Below, in pieces: positions 42,841 through 52,027 of a stretch of 64,000 nucleotides of DNA (the first letter of the stretch is position 1; the number at the start of each line of letters is the position of its first letter). Origin of the DNA: Pseudomonadota bacterium. Its GTDB lineage: Bacteria; Pseudomonadota; Gammaproteobacteria; Ga0077536. The stretch lies in contig JADJYF010000004.1 in the NCBI GenBank assembly GCA_016719885.1, forward strand, positions 170,001 through 234,000, read 5' to 3'. Under the pieces are notes generated by a model, which saw only the letters and a program-made list of their open reading frames with translations, was not told the DNA's origin and searched no databases. The position numbers were made by a program, and so were the translations under genes.

Positions 42841-45800
42841 GATGCGTCCCCTTTCACCAGCGTCCACAGCTGCCTGACGGTGGTGCTCAAGGTGATGATC
42901 GAGCCCAGCGACGCTATCACCCATTGCATCTTGTCGTCGCCGCTCTGGAACAGGAACAGCGCCAAGAGGCCCAGCACCATGATCACCGGCCAGCGCATGG
43001 ACTGCCACAGGCTGTCCTGGTAGCGCGCGCTGAACTGGTCGAGTTCGCGCGAGATCTCGACGTTCTCGACGAACCATTGAAAAGTACGACTGGCGATGCG
43101 GATGCGCGGCTCGCGCACGATGAGGCCGCGATTCAAGAGGCTCTCCAGCACGTCGTGCTGGTCGGGATTGACCAGCTCACGACGCACGAGCTGCAACAGC
43201 AGCGCCTGCTCGCGCAAGGTCGAGGCGCTCCACTTGCGGAAGTACACGCTCTCGGCGACGCGGAACACCACCGCCATGAACTGCACCGGCCGCGCCGCGT
43301 CGCGCGTGCGTTGCTTGATGGCCGGTGCGTGGATCTGCAGTTCCGGGAAGGTCGACAGCTCGTCGTCCACCGGGTCGCTGCGCGTGACGCCGCCCTGCCA
43401 GCGCTGCGGCGCGCCCAGGCGTTCGAAGCTGTCGATGAGATCGAGCCAGGCGAACTGCGCCGCGCCATCGCTGCCGAGATGGCCGATGCCGTTGGCGACC
43501 GCGTCGTGGATGAAGAAATCCGGCACCACTTCACACACCAGCACCACCACCGCGCCGCGCGTCAGCAACTGCCGCAGTGCCTCGCGACAGGCGGCGGCGC
43601 GCGCGGCGTAGCTGTCCTTGAGCGCGAACTCGAGACCCGTGACCACCAGCGTGAGCGCGATATCGGCCTGCGCTTCGACCACATGCCAGGGCATCACCGT
43701 GCAATGGGCCGCCCATTGCTCGAGCTCCAGCGCACTCGGCGAATAGCCGACCAGCACGCTGGAGGCGCGTAGCTCGGCAAGCGCGGGCCGCTCGTCCGCC
43801 GCGTCGGCCGCCAGCGGCCACGGCGGCAGGAAGCTGTAGGCGCCCGCGCCCTGCAGGCCGAACAGGCGGCGCGACGCCAGCCACGACACCAGGCCGAGGA
43901 ACAGCGAAGTACAGGACAGGATCAGGAACATCGCGCTCGAATCGAGATAGCGCGACACGTCCGGCCTTCGCAACACCGGCGCCTTCAGGCTGGGCGCGCC
44001 GCTCAAAGGTCGCAACATGGCGTTCTCGTCGGAATAGGGCGCGAGCCCCTGCTTCAACAGCAGCGCCGCGCGGTAGGCGAAGGAATCCTTCGGGTGATAG
44101 TCGCAGGGCGGCGCGCTGGCGGTGGCCGCGCAGGCCGGCTCGGCGTGCAGCGTCGCGAGTCGTTCATCGTAGCGTGGCGCTGGCAGCGCGCACTCACCGC
44201 CCAGCCGTGCGCCTTCGCGCAGGGTCTGGCAATACTCGCTGATGGTGTTGCCGCGCGTGCGTAGCTGGTGGCGCGTCCAGGCGTTGGCGAAATCCGCTTC
44301 GCGCGCGAGGTAGTAGCTGACCGCGTCCTGGTAGAAGCCGAACACCGGCACACCGGCGACGGCGGTGAACAGGCCGATGCCGGCGATGGCGTGCACGGTG
44401 CGAAACCACGGCCGGAGCGCCAGCGCGATACGCTCGACGCGGCTGAACGCCACGATCACGCCCGCCAATGCCAGGGCCAGCACCGCGAACACCACGCCGT
44501 CGAGCATGAAGCCCCAGGTCAGCGCGATGAGCGGGATCACGACCAGCAGCACCTTGCGCAGCGACGCTTCCGCCCACAGCAGCGACAGGTAGGCGAACAA
44601 CAGCGGCCCGATCAGGATCGGCTGCGTGACCAGCGCCAGGCCATCGCGGTTGCCGAGGTTGAAGAACAGCGCAATCGCGTAGGCGATGCTGATGGCCGCG
44701 GTCAGGGCATGGCGCAGCGCGTTGTCGGGATGCGGCCACCACGCGTTGGCGATGATGTAGCCGAGCCCATGCTGCAACTCCATGCCGAGCAGCACCAGCA
44801 GCGCGATGGCGAACACCGGCACGAAGGCCAGCACCGCCGACTCGAAGATCAGCGAGGCCGACAGCTCGTTGTCGTGATACACCACCACCGACCACGGCAT
44901 GCCCGGCACGGCGGTGACGAAGCCCTGGATCCAGCGGTCGCTGTAGAAGCTCGTGAAGTGCTCGTCCTGGTCGTGTTCGGTGGCGGCCAGCAGCGCCTTG
45001 TCGTTGTTGGTCTCGGTATAGAAATTTTCGATCAGCGCCGCCTCGTCATTGGCATGGAACAGCACTTCGCCGCTTTGGTCGGCGATCACGGCGTAACCGT
45101 AGTGCGCCGGCAGTACCGCGGCGGTCAGGGCTCGCATGTTGGTCATGAGCGCCGCCACCCGCGGTCCACAGGCACGCAGGGCCGGCGCCAGCTCGTCGAC
45201 ATCGGTGGCCAGCGGCCGCGCGAAGATGGTGGTCTTGCGTCCTTCACTGCGCGACCACACGCGCTCGACATAGATGCCCTCAGGCCCGGCCCAGGCCGGG
45301 TGCCACACCTGGCCGTCGCGCGCGCGCTTGAAATAGTCGCGGCTCGGCACGTTGAGATGCCGCAGCTGGCCGCGCCGGTTGTTGAGCTGGCCGAACACCT
45401 GGTCACCGTTCTCGTCGATGAGCCATGCCAGCGCGTAGTCGCCGGCGGTGGCGGGCGTGGCGTCGTCGCGCGGCTGATCGGCGAGGCGGTAGGAGGCGCT
45501 GGGGTTGGCGCAGGCCGGGTCGACGTTGTGCGCGTCCAGCGCCACGAGGCCGTCGTAGTAGGCATGGGCATGGCGCTGCAGCGTGAGGATGTCGGGCAAG
45601 GCCGTAATCAACTCGGGCTGGCGCAGCAGCACGCGTGTCAGGTCGCGATACAGTGGCTGATCACTGGCGAGGTACTGCAGCGCGGCGACATCGTCGCGCG
45701 ACAGGTGCGCGTGCCGCGACGGAAAGCCGAGCGCGGGATAGTCCGCCGCCAGCGCCTGGTACAGCGGCGAATGCTGGTGCAGGCCTCGTGCTTCGACCAG

Positions 45801-47219
45801 CAGCGCCTGGAGCGGCGCCGGCAGCGCCCGGTAGCTGGCGAGGATGGTGCGTTCGGCCTCGTCCAGCGCGCGCGCCTTGCTCGTGAGTTCGCGTTCGAGC
45901 CCGCGCTTCAATTCACCGGCCAGCTGTTCCAGCGTGGCATCGGTGTCGATGGCGAGCTTGGCGCTGGAATTGACGATGAGACCCAGCATCACCGCGCTGC
46001 CGGTGGCCACGATCAGGCTCACCACCAACAGGCTGAAATCGAAGCGCGACAGGCTGGTGCCGCGGCCGAGGAACAGCAGGCGCACCGCCGGCAGCACGGC
46101 AATCGCGAGCAGCAGCGCGAAGCTGAACAGCGCGAACTGCAGCGGGCCGACGTGGAAACGTTCGGCATTGAAGCGGCTGGTTTCCTTCAAGCCCACCACG
46201 TACCAGCTGGCCGCGCCGCGCGCGCCCGCCGCCGGCGGCAGCGCCGGCACGTGGGGTTGCACGAACACCGTGTAGTCGGTGGCGCCGAAGCGGCGTTTCA
46301 GGATGCGCGTGTAGCGTTCGTCTTCGGCGCCGCCGGTGGCGCCGTCGGCGCCGGCCGCGACCGGCATCTTGCCAATGTCGAGCTTCAGCACCCGTGCGAA
46401 TTCGCTGGTGTCGGGCAGGCGGCCGAAATCGTGGCGACCTTTGCCGAGCCGCGCGGTGGAGAGATAGAGGATGCTGCCTTCGGCATCGAGCACCGCGAAC
46501 TGGTCGAAATCGAAATTCAGACCGGCCGCGTCGAACAGCGCGCCGAAAGGCAGGTGCGCGCTCGGCAGGCGTCGCCCCGAGGCCGGCGGCTTGCCATCAC
46601 TCGGGCAATCGGTGACCACCAGTTCGCGTTGGCCGGCGGCGCCGATCAAATCGAAATGCGGGCCGCTGACGCGCGTATCGCCGCTGCCCACGCACATCGA
46701 GTCGGCGAACTCGACCCAGCGCATGCTGAGATTGGCCAGCAGGCGATTGCTCTGCAGCGAACGTCGGTACCGGATCTCGTTGTCGCGATGGTCCTTGCGC
46801 ACCTGGCTGACGGTGGCCAGCGCCTCGCGCACCGCGGCGTCGCGTTCGGCATTGCGCGCGGCGCCGCTCAGCAGCTGGCACTGCAGGTAGCGTTGCAGTG
46901 CCGCGCCTTCGGCGGTGATGGCGGCGGCGCTGCAATCCTCGCGTGCAACAGCGGCATCGCGCGTCGCGGCGGTGCCGGCGCTGGCGGCCACCGGCAGGAA
47001 ATTGAACAGGTGCGGGAAATTGACCATCACCGCGTCGGCCTGGTCGGCGAGATTGTTCAACTGCCGAAAGCTGTTCTTGGCGAGGTGCTCCGAAGCGCTG
47101 CGCGCCGACAGGTAATACCAGCCGGCGCCGAGCAGCAGCACCAGGCCGACCGCCAGGGCGCTCACGTGATTGCTGCGGCGGGCCTGTCGGCCGACGCTGT
47201 CGACTTGCGATGGGGCCAT
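42837..47219 (-). CDS. 1460-residue multi-domain membrane protein of unknown function
   Basis: Not recognised as a known family. From the ATG at 47219 (AGAGGA upstream) the layout is: a membrane helix (about 19-37); a periplasmic sensor-like region (about 40-350, with FAVLDAEGSILYLST, Cache/PAS-like); two helices (about 361-386 and 395-417); a second sensor-like domain (about 420-785, with ALAWLIDENGDQVFGQ and AVIADQSGEVLFHA); about eight hydrophobic segments (790-960); and a Cys-containing loop (990-1040). A further helix (about 1096-1116), a cytoplasmic part with an LTLVVTGLEFAL/VVVLVCEVVP Rossmann-like pair, a winged-helix-like segment (1345-1388) and a C-terminal membrane pair (1410-1450) complete it. 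No kinase, GGDEF or methyl-accepting domain is seen. The stop is supplied by a REP-like element. Confidence 0.7.
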   Translation of the reverse strand: MAPSQVDSVGRQARRSNHVSALAVGLVLLLGAGWYYLSARSASEHLAKNSFRQLNNLADQADAVMVNFPHLFNFLPVAASAGTAATRDAAVAREDCSAAAITAEGAALQRYLQCQLLSGAARNAERDAAVREALATVSQVRKDHRDNEIRYRRSLQSNRLLANLSMRWVEFADSMCVGSGDTRVSGPHFDLIGAAGQRELVVTDCPSDGKPPASGRRLPSAHLPFGALFDAAGLNFDFDQFAVLDAEGSILYLSTARLGKGRHDFGRLPDTSEFARVLKLDIGKMPVAAGADGATGGAEDERYTRILKRRFGATDYTVFVQPHVPALPPAAGARGAASWYVVGLKETSRFNAERFHVGPLQFALFSFALLLAIAVLPAVRLLFLGRGTSLSRFDFSLLVVSLIVATGSAVMLGLIVNSSAKLAIDTDATLEQLAGELKRGLERELTSKARALDEAERTILASYRALPAPLQALLVEARGLHQHSPLYQALAADYPALGFPSRHAHLSRDDVAALQYLASDQPLYRDLTRVLLRQPELITALPDILTLQRHAHAYYDGLVALDAHNVDPACANPSASYRLADQPRDDATPATAGDYALAWLIDENGDQVFGQLNNRRGQLRHLNVPSRDYFKRARDGQVWHPAWAGPEGIYVERVWSRSEGRKTTIFARPLATDVDELAPALRACGPRVAALMTNMRALTAAVLPAHYGYAVIADQSGEVLFHANDEAALIENFYTETNNDKALLAATEHDQDEHFTSFYSDRWIQGFVTAVPGMPWSVVVYHDNELSASLIFESAVLAFVPVFAIALLVLLGMELQHGLGYIIANAWWPHPDNALRHALTAAISIAYAIALFFNLGNRDGLALVTQPILIGPLLFAYLSLLWAEASLRKVLLVVIPLIALTWGFMLDGVVFAVLALALAGVIVAFSRVERIALALRPWFRTVHAIAGIGLFTAVAGVPVFGFYQDAVSYYLAREADFANAWTRHQLRTRGNTISEYCQTLREGARLGGECALPAPRYDERLATLHAEPACAATASAPPCDYHPKDSFAYRAALLLKQGLAPYSDENAMLRPLSGAPSLKAPVLRRPDVSRYLDSSAMFLILSCTSLFLGLVSWLASRRLFGLQGAGAYSFLPPWPLAADAADERPALAELRASSVLVGYSPSALELEQWAAHCTVMPWHVVEAQADIALTLVVTGLEFALKDSYAARAAACREALRQLLTRGAVVVLVCEVVPDFFIHDAVANGIGHLGSDGAAQFAWLDLIDSFERLGAPQRWQGGVTRSDPVDDELSTFPELQIHAPAIKQRTRDAARPVQFMAVVFRVAESVYFRKWSASTLREQALLLQLVRRELVNPDQHDVLESLLNRGLIVREPRIRIASRTFQWFVENVEISRELDQFSARYQDSLWQSMRWPVIMVLGLLALFLFQSGDDKMQWVIASLGSIITLSTTVRQLWTLVKGDAS

Positions 47220-47390
47220 GAAACGCGGGTCCTCTGGTTTCGGCGCCGCCTGGCGAGTGCGAGGCACGGTGAAAGATCCACCGCGCAAATTCAAGCGTCA
47301 CACGCACATTCGGGCCATCACCGGCGCTGCTGTCATCACCTCCCTACAAGTTGAATTGCACATTCCGTTTGGCCCGTTATGCTGCCGGCC

Positions 47391-49688
47391 ATGAACAACA
47401 CGAGCCCCACCGCCGGTGGCGAACCGGACTACACCGAACTGCTGACAGACAGCGTCGCCGACTATTGCGCGCGCGCGCTTGCGCCGCGGCGCCTGCGCGC
47501 GTTGCACGGCGCCGGCCACGCCTTCGATCGCGATGCCTGGCGCGAAATGGCCGAACTCGGCTGGTGCGGCCTGGTGGTGGGCGAGGACGTTGGCGGCCTC
47601 GGCCTCGGCGCGCGGGCGGTGGCGAGCGTGTGCCGTGAACTCGGGCGCGTGGTGGCCGGCGAGCCCTTTATCGAAAGCGCGGTGATGGCGGCCAGCCTGC
47701 TGTCCGCCGCCCCTGGCGTCGAAGACCGGCTCACCGCCTTGATGGACGGCACGGTGATCTACGGCGCGCCCCTGACGCCGGCCGCCTGGCAGCGCGCCGT
47801 CAGCGCGCGCCGCGACGGCGATGTGCTGGTCCTCGACGGGCACTTGGGCCAGGTGCCGCTGGCGGCCGACGCCGATGTGCTGCTGATCCCGGCGCGCACC
47901 GCGAGCGGCGATGTGCTGTGCGTGGTGCCGCGTGATGCGCCCGGTCTCACCATTGACGCCGTGACGCTGGCCGACGACACGCGCGACGGCCGTGTCGCCT
48001 GCCAGGGCCTGCGTTGCGCGATCAGCGTGCCGCTCATCCCCAAACAGGTCGCGCGCAGCCTGGCGTTTTCCGCGGTAGGCGGCAGCGCCTACATGCTCGG
48101 CCTGTGCGAAGCGCTGCTCGAGATGACGCTCGAGTACCTGCGCACGCGTCGCCAGTTTGGTCGCGCGCTCGGCAGCTTCCAGGCCTTGCAGCATCGCGCC
48201 GTCGACATGTTCATGCATGTGCGCCTGACGCGCGCCGCGCTCGACGTGGCGGTGGCGAGCATCGATGCCGGCGCGGACAGCACGCTGGCCTGCGCACGCG
48301 TGCGTCAGCGTGCCTGCGACACCGTCACGCGCGTGCTGCGCGAAGCGATCCAACTGCACGGCGCCATCGGCTACACCGAGCAATGCGACGTGTCGCTGTA
48401 CGTGCAACGTGGCCTGGTGATGGGCGCGCGCTACGGTGGCGCCATCACCGAGCTGCGCGGCATGGCCGCGCTGCTGCACGGCGAGAGCGCCACGCAGGAA
48501 GCGCTGCCGACGCCCTTGCCCGATGATTACCTGCCGCCGGGCGGCGACTGGAACGAAGTCGAAGACCGCCTGTTCCGCAGCACCGTGCGCCATTGGATAG
48601 AAGCGAATTACCCGCCGCAGCTGCGTCATCCGCCCGGCCAGCTGCGCTGGGCCGAGATCAAGGACTGGCATGCCAAGCTGGTGGCGCGTGGCTGGGCGGC
48701 GCCGGCATGGCCGCGCGAATACGGCGGCATGGCCTTGAGCGCCAGCAAGATGATCATCTTCATCGAAGAGCTGGAACGCTGGGGCGTGGCGCGCGCGCCC
48801 GACCAGGGCATCGTCATGATCGGGCCGATACTCCAGGCCCATGGCAACCAGGAACAGCGCGAGCGTTACCTCGCCCGCGCGCTGACCGGCGACGAGATCT
48901 GGTGCCAGGGCTATTCCGAGCCGAATGCCGGTTCCGATCTCGCCTCGCTGTCGACCAGCGCGGTGCTCGAGGGCGACGAGTTCATCGTCAACGGTCAGAA
49001 GACCTGGACCACTCACGGCATGGATGCCACGCACATGTATTGCCTGGTGCGCACCGACCCGCAGGCCAAGCCGCAGGCCGGTATCAGCTTTCTGCTCATC
49101 GATCTCGACCAGCCCGGCGTCACGGTGCGGCCGATCATCAACCTTGGCGGTCACGTCGATTTCTGCGAAGTGTTCCTCGACGACGTGCGCGTGCCGCGCG
49201 CCAACCTGGTGGGCGCATTCAACCAGGGCTGGACCATCGCCAAGTCGCTGCTCGGCCATGAACGACTGTTCGTCGGCAGCCCCAAGCTGTGTCAGCACGC
49301 CCTGCATCAACTGCGCGACCTCGCGCGCGCCGACGGTCGCCTGGAGGACGCGGTGTTCGTCGACGCGCTGGCGCGCATCGCGCTCGACGTGCTCGACCTC
49401 GAAGCGTTGTACGGCGACTACGCCGCGATGCTGAAACGTGGTGAAGAGCCGGGCATCGATATCTCGCTGCTCAAGATCTGGTCGACCGAAACCTACGTGC
49501 GGCTCTCGGAAATGATCCTGGAGGCGGGCGGCGAGGCGGCGGGCGCGCGCGGCGTGCAGCGTTTCGGCAGCGCCGAAGTCGACGTGCTGAGCCACTTCTA
49601 CAACGCGCGGCCGGCGCCGATCTACGCCGGCAGCAACGAGATCCAGCGCAACATCATCGCCAAGCACGTGCTCAATCTGCCGACATGA
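47391..49688 (+). CDS. fused double acyl-CoA dehydrogenase (FadE34-like)
   Basis: The product, 765 residues from the ATG at 47391, joins two acyl-CoA dehydrogenase modules. The N-terminal half (about 1-380) has the helical fold but lacks a clear catalytic core. The C-terminal half has the active motif GYSEPNAGSDLASLSTSA, GQKTWTTHG and the C-terminal YNARPAPIYAGSNEIQRN region. Such two-module forms are known for mycobacterial FadE34/ChsE3, which acts on steroid side-chain acyl-CoAs. A similar role is inferred. It is followed by a coupled acyl-CoA synthetase. Confidence 0.85.
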   Translation: MNNTSPTAGGEPDYTELLTDSVADYCARALAPRRLRALHGAGHAFDRDAWREMAELGWCGLVVGEDVGGLGLGARAVASVCRELGRVVAGEPFIESAVMAASLLSAAPGVEDRLTALMDGTVIYGAPLTPAAWQRAVSARRDGDVLVLDGHLGQVPLAADADVLLIPARTASGDVLCVVPRDAPGLTIDAVTLADDTRDGRVACQGLRCAISVPLIPKQVARSLAFSAVGGSAYMLGLCEALLEMTLEYLRTRRQFGRALGSFQALQHRAVDMFMHVRLTRAALDVAVASIDAGADSTLACARVRQRACDTVTRVLREAIQLHGAIGYTEQCDVSLYVQRGLVMGARYGGAITELRGMAALLHGESATQEALPTPLPDDYLPPGGDWNEVEDRLFRSTVRHWIEANYPPQLRHPPGQLRWAEIKDWHAKLVARGWAAPAWPREYGGMALSASKMIIFIEELERWGVARAPDQGIVMIGPILQAHGNQEQRERYLARALTGDEIWCQGYSEPNAGSDLASLSTSAVLEGDEFIVNGQKTWTTHGMDATHMYCLVRTDPQAKPQAGISFLLIDLDQPGVTVRPIINLGGHVDFCEVFLDDVRVPRANLVGAFNQGWTIAKSLLGHERLFVGSPKLCQHALHQLRDLARADGRLEDAVFVDALARIALDVLDLEALYGDYAAMLKRGEEPGIDISLLKIWSTETYVRLSEMILEAGGEAAGARGVQRFGSAEVDVLSHFYNARPAPIYAGSNEIQRNIIAKHVLNLPT

Positions 49689-51301
49689 CGCTGCTCACCG
49701 AATCCTACTGGCCGCTGCAAGGCGACATAGCGCTGCTTGATACGAGCTGCGGCGACGTGCTGCGCGCGGCGGCCGCCGCGCATGGCGATCGCATCGCGCT
49801 GGTGGAGGGCAACGCCGACGCGGCCAGCCGCCGGCGCTGGAGCTATGGCGCCTTGCTGCACGAGGCCGAGCGCACCGCGCGCTCACTGCTGAACGTCTTC
49901 AAGCCTGGCGACCACGTGGCGGTGTGGGCCGGCAACAGTCCCGAGTGGATCATCGTGCAATATGGCCTGGCGCTGGCCGGCATGGTGCTGGTGACGGTCA
50001 ACCCCGCCTATCGCGCCAGCGAACTCGCCTACGTGCTGCGCCAGTCGCGTGCGCGCGGCGTGTTCCATGCACGCGATTACCGCGGCCTCGACATGCGCGC
50101 GGCGGTCGACGAGGCGGTGACGCGTGAAGGCCTCACGCTGGCCGCCGTCGCGTGCCTGGATGATCTCGCCGACTTCGTCGCCGCCCACGACCAGGGCGCG
50201 GTATTGCCGGCGGTCGATCCGCGCCAACCCTGCATGATCCAGTACACCTCGGGCACCACCGGGCAGCCCAAGGGTGCGCTGCTCAATCATTACAGCGTGA
50301 CCAACAATTCGCGCATCATGGCGTTGGTCAAGGCGCTCGATGCCAGCACCATCAATCTCGCGGTGGCGCCGCTATTCCATACCGCAGGCTGCGTCGGCAA
50401 CGTGCTGGGCATGGCGCAGATCGGCGCGACCATGGTGCAGCCGGCGGCCTTCGACGCCGAGTCCATGCTGGATCTCGTCGAGCAGGAGCACGTCACCTAT
50501 ACCTTCGGCGTGCCGACCATGTTGATCGCGCTGCTGGCGGCACAGGCGCGCCGGCCGCGCGATCTGTCCACGCTCAGGACGGTGTTCTCCGGCGCCACCA
50601 TCGTGCCCATGGAAGTGGTGCGCCAGGTCGAAGAGCAGTTCGGCGTGACGCTCATCATCGGCTATGGCCAGACCGAGACCTCGCCGGCCATCACCCATAC
50701 CCGCCCGCACGACAACGCGCTCGACAAGAGCGAGACCATCGGTCAACCGATTCCGCAGATCGAAGTGAAGATCATCGATCCCGTGAGCGGCGCGACGGCG
50801 CCGCTGGATACGCCGGGTGAACTGTGCACGCGCGGCTTCCTGGTGATGATGGGTTACTACGACATGCCTGAGGCGACCGCCGCCACCATCGATGCCGACG
50901 GCTGGCTGCATACCGGCGACCTGTGCAGCATGGACGCGCGCGGTTTTTGCCGCGTCACCGGACGCCTGAAGGACATGATCATTCGTGGCGGCGAGAACAT
51001 CTATCCGCGCGAGATCGAGGAAGTGCTCTACACCCATCCCGCCGTCGCCGAAGTGGCGGTGGTCGGCATCCCCGACGACTACTGGGGCGAGCAGGTGGGC
51101 GCGGTGCTGAGTTTCAAGGCCGATACGCAAGCCAGCGGCGAGGCGCTGCGCGAATACGTGGCCTCACGCCTGGCGCGACACAAGGTGCCCAGCCAGTGGT
51201 ACGCGCTGCCGGTCATTCCCGCCACCGCTTCGGGCAAGCTGCAGAAGTTCAGGCTGGTGGAGATGTTCAAGAGCGGCGAGCTGGCGGCGGCGAAGATCTG
51301 A
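49685..51301 (+). CDS. AMP-dependent acyl-CoA synthetase (FadD-like)
   Basis: The 538-residue protein carries the P-loop IQYTSGTTGQPKGALLNHYS, a GYGQTETSP A5-type motif, the A7/A8 region DGWLHTGDLCSMDARGFCRVTGRLKDMIIRGGENIYPREIE and the catalytic Lys in TASGKLQKFRL. It would activate a fatty or steroid-side-chain acid as acyl-CoA. It overlaps the fused dehydrogenase by four bases, indicating a joint beta-oxidation unit. Confidence 0.93.
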   Translation: MTLLTESYWPLQGDIALLDTSCGDVLRAAAAAHGDRIALVEGNADAASRRRWSYGALLHEAERTARSLLNVFKPGDHVAVWAGNSPEWIIVQYGLALAGMVLVTVNPAYRASELAYVLRQSRARGVFHARDYRGLDMRAAVDEAVTREGLTLAAVACLDDLADFVAAHDQGAVLPAVDPRQPCMIQYTSGTTGQPKGALLNHYSVTNNSRIMALVKALDASTINLAVAPLFHTAGCVGNVLGMAQIGATMVQPAAFDAESMLDLVEQEHVTYTFGVPTMLIALLAAQARRPRDLSTLRTVFSGATIVPMEVVRQVEEQFGVTLIIGYGQTETSPAITHTRPHDNALDKSETIGQPIPQIEVKIIDPVSGATAPLDTPGELCTRGFLVMMGYYDMPEATAATIDADGWLHTGDLCSMDARGFCRVTGRLKDMIIRGGENIYPREIEEVLYTHPAVAEVAVVGIPDDYWGEQVGAVLSFKADTQASGEALREYVASRLARHKVPSQWYALPVIPATASGKLQKFRLVEMFKSGELAAAKI

Positions 51302-51302
51302 G

Positions 51303-51326
51303 CGTGCGAATGAATTCGCACCTACG
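51303..51326. repeat. single REP-like half, family A
   Basis: CGTGCGAATGAATTCGCACC with the CTACGA continuation, a lone half. It lies between the acyl-CoA synthetase stop and the convergent hypothetical gene, and carries that gene's stop codon. Confidence 0.7.
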
Positions 51327-51942
51327 AGGCTTTCACCTCTTCCATGCGCAGCATGAGGCGTAGCAAGGCTTCCATTTCCTTGTAGCTCTTGTCGTCGGTC
51401 GCGTCGGGCAGGATCACCGGCAGGCTGCCTTCGTCCACCAGGTTGGTGTCGAGCAGGATCAGGGGAATGCGTTGCTTGCAGTCCATGATGGTGCGAAACA
51501 CCGCGTAGTAGGTGCCGACCAGGCCATAGCGGTCGTCACGCGCGATCTGCTCGAGCAGCGTTTCCAGCGGCGCGCGCGCGATCTTCCTGCGCAAGGCGTA
51601 CTTGCGATCGGCCGACGACAGCTCGTCGTACCAGCGGCCATAGAAGGTCAAGGTTTCGCGCCACGGCAAGCTCAGGATCGCTTCGGGGCGACTGACGCGG
51701 CCGATCACCGGCGCGCCGTATGCTTTCAGCTCACCGAGCTTGATCAAACCCAGGCGATCGTCGCGCTCTTCGAGCCTGTGCACGACATAGCGATCGCCGC
51801 CCTTGGTCGCCAGCAAGGTCTTGCCGAGACCGATACGCACCAGGGAATAGACCAGCGCTGATTGCGGGGACGGGGCCATGACGGCGGACGGAAGACGTGC
51901 TCCTGAAGTGGAAACAGCACCATCCTTATGCCAGGCATCCAT
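51322..51942 (-). CDS. conserved protein of unknown function
   Basis: Not recognised. From the ATG at 51942 the product is 206 residues; an ATG at 51879 gives 185 and begins MAPSPQSALVYSLVRIGLGKTLLATK. It is soluble, mixed alpha/beta, with helical LETLLEQIARDDRYGLVGTYYAVFRTIMDCKQ and an acidic C-terminus. There are no catalytic motifs or signal. The TAG is in a family A element. It is next to Crp on the same strand, 85 bases away. Confidence 0.6.
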   Translation of the reverse strand: MDAWHKDGAVSTSGARLPSAVMAPSPQSALVYSLVRIGLGKTLLATKGGDRYVVHRLEERDDRLGLIKLGELKAYGAPVIGRVSRPEAILSLPWRETLTFYGRWYDELSSADRKYALRRKIARAPLETLLEQIARDDRYGLVGTYYAVFRTIMDCKQRIPLILLDTNLVDEGSLPVILPDATDDKSYKEMEALLRLMLRMEEVKAS

Positions 51943-52027
51943 CGGCGCGGAGAAATGCGGCCGCCGCCGGGTACCCGCGCAGGATAGCGGGCACCGTCGC
52001 CGGAATCGAGCGTGAGTCGCGCCGCGC

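Noticed and set aside
44268..47354. 1028-residue open frame opposite the large membrane protein
   Set aside because: It is the antisense shadow of a GC-rich gene; it is rich in Arg, His and Gln, has no domain, and the other strand has helices, RBS and start.
47298..49667. 789-residue open frame opposite the fused acyl-CoA dehydrogenase
   Set aside because: The dehydrogenase motifs on the plus strand are unambiguous; this frame is low-complexity shadow.
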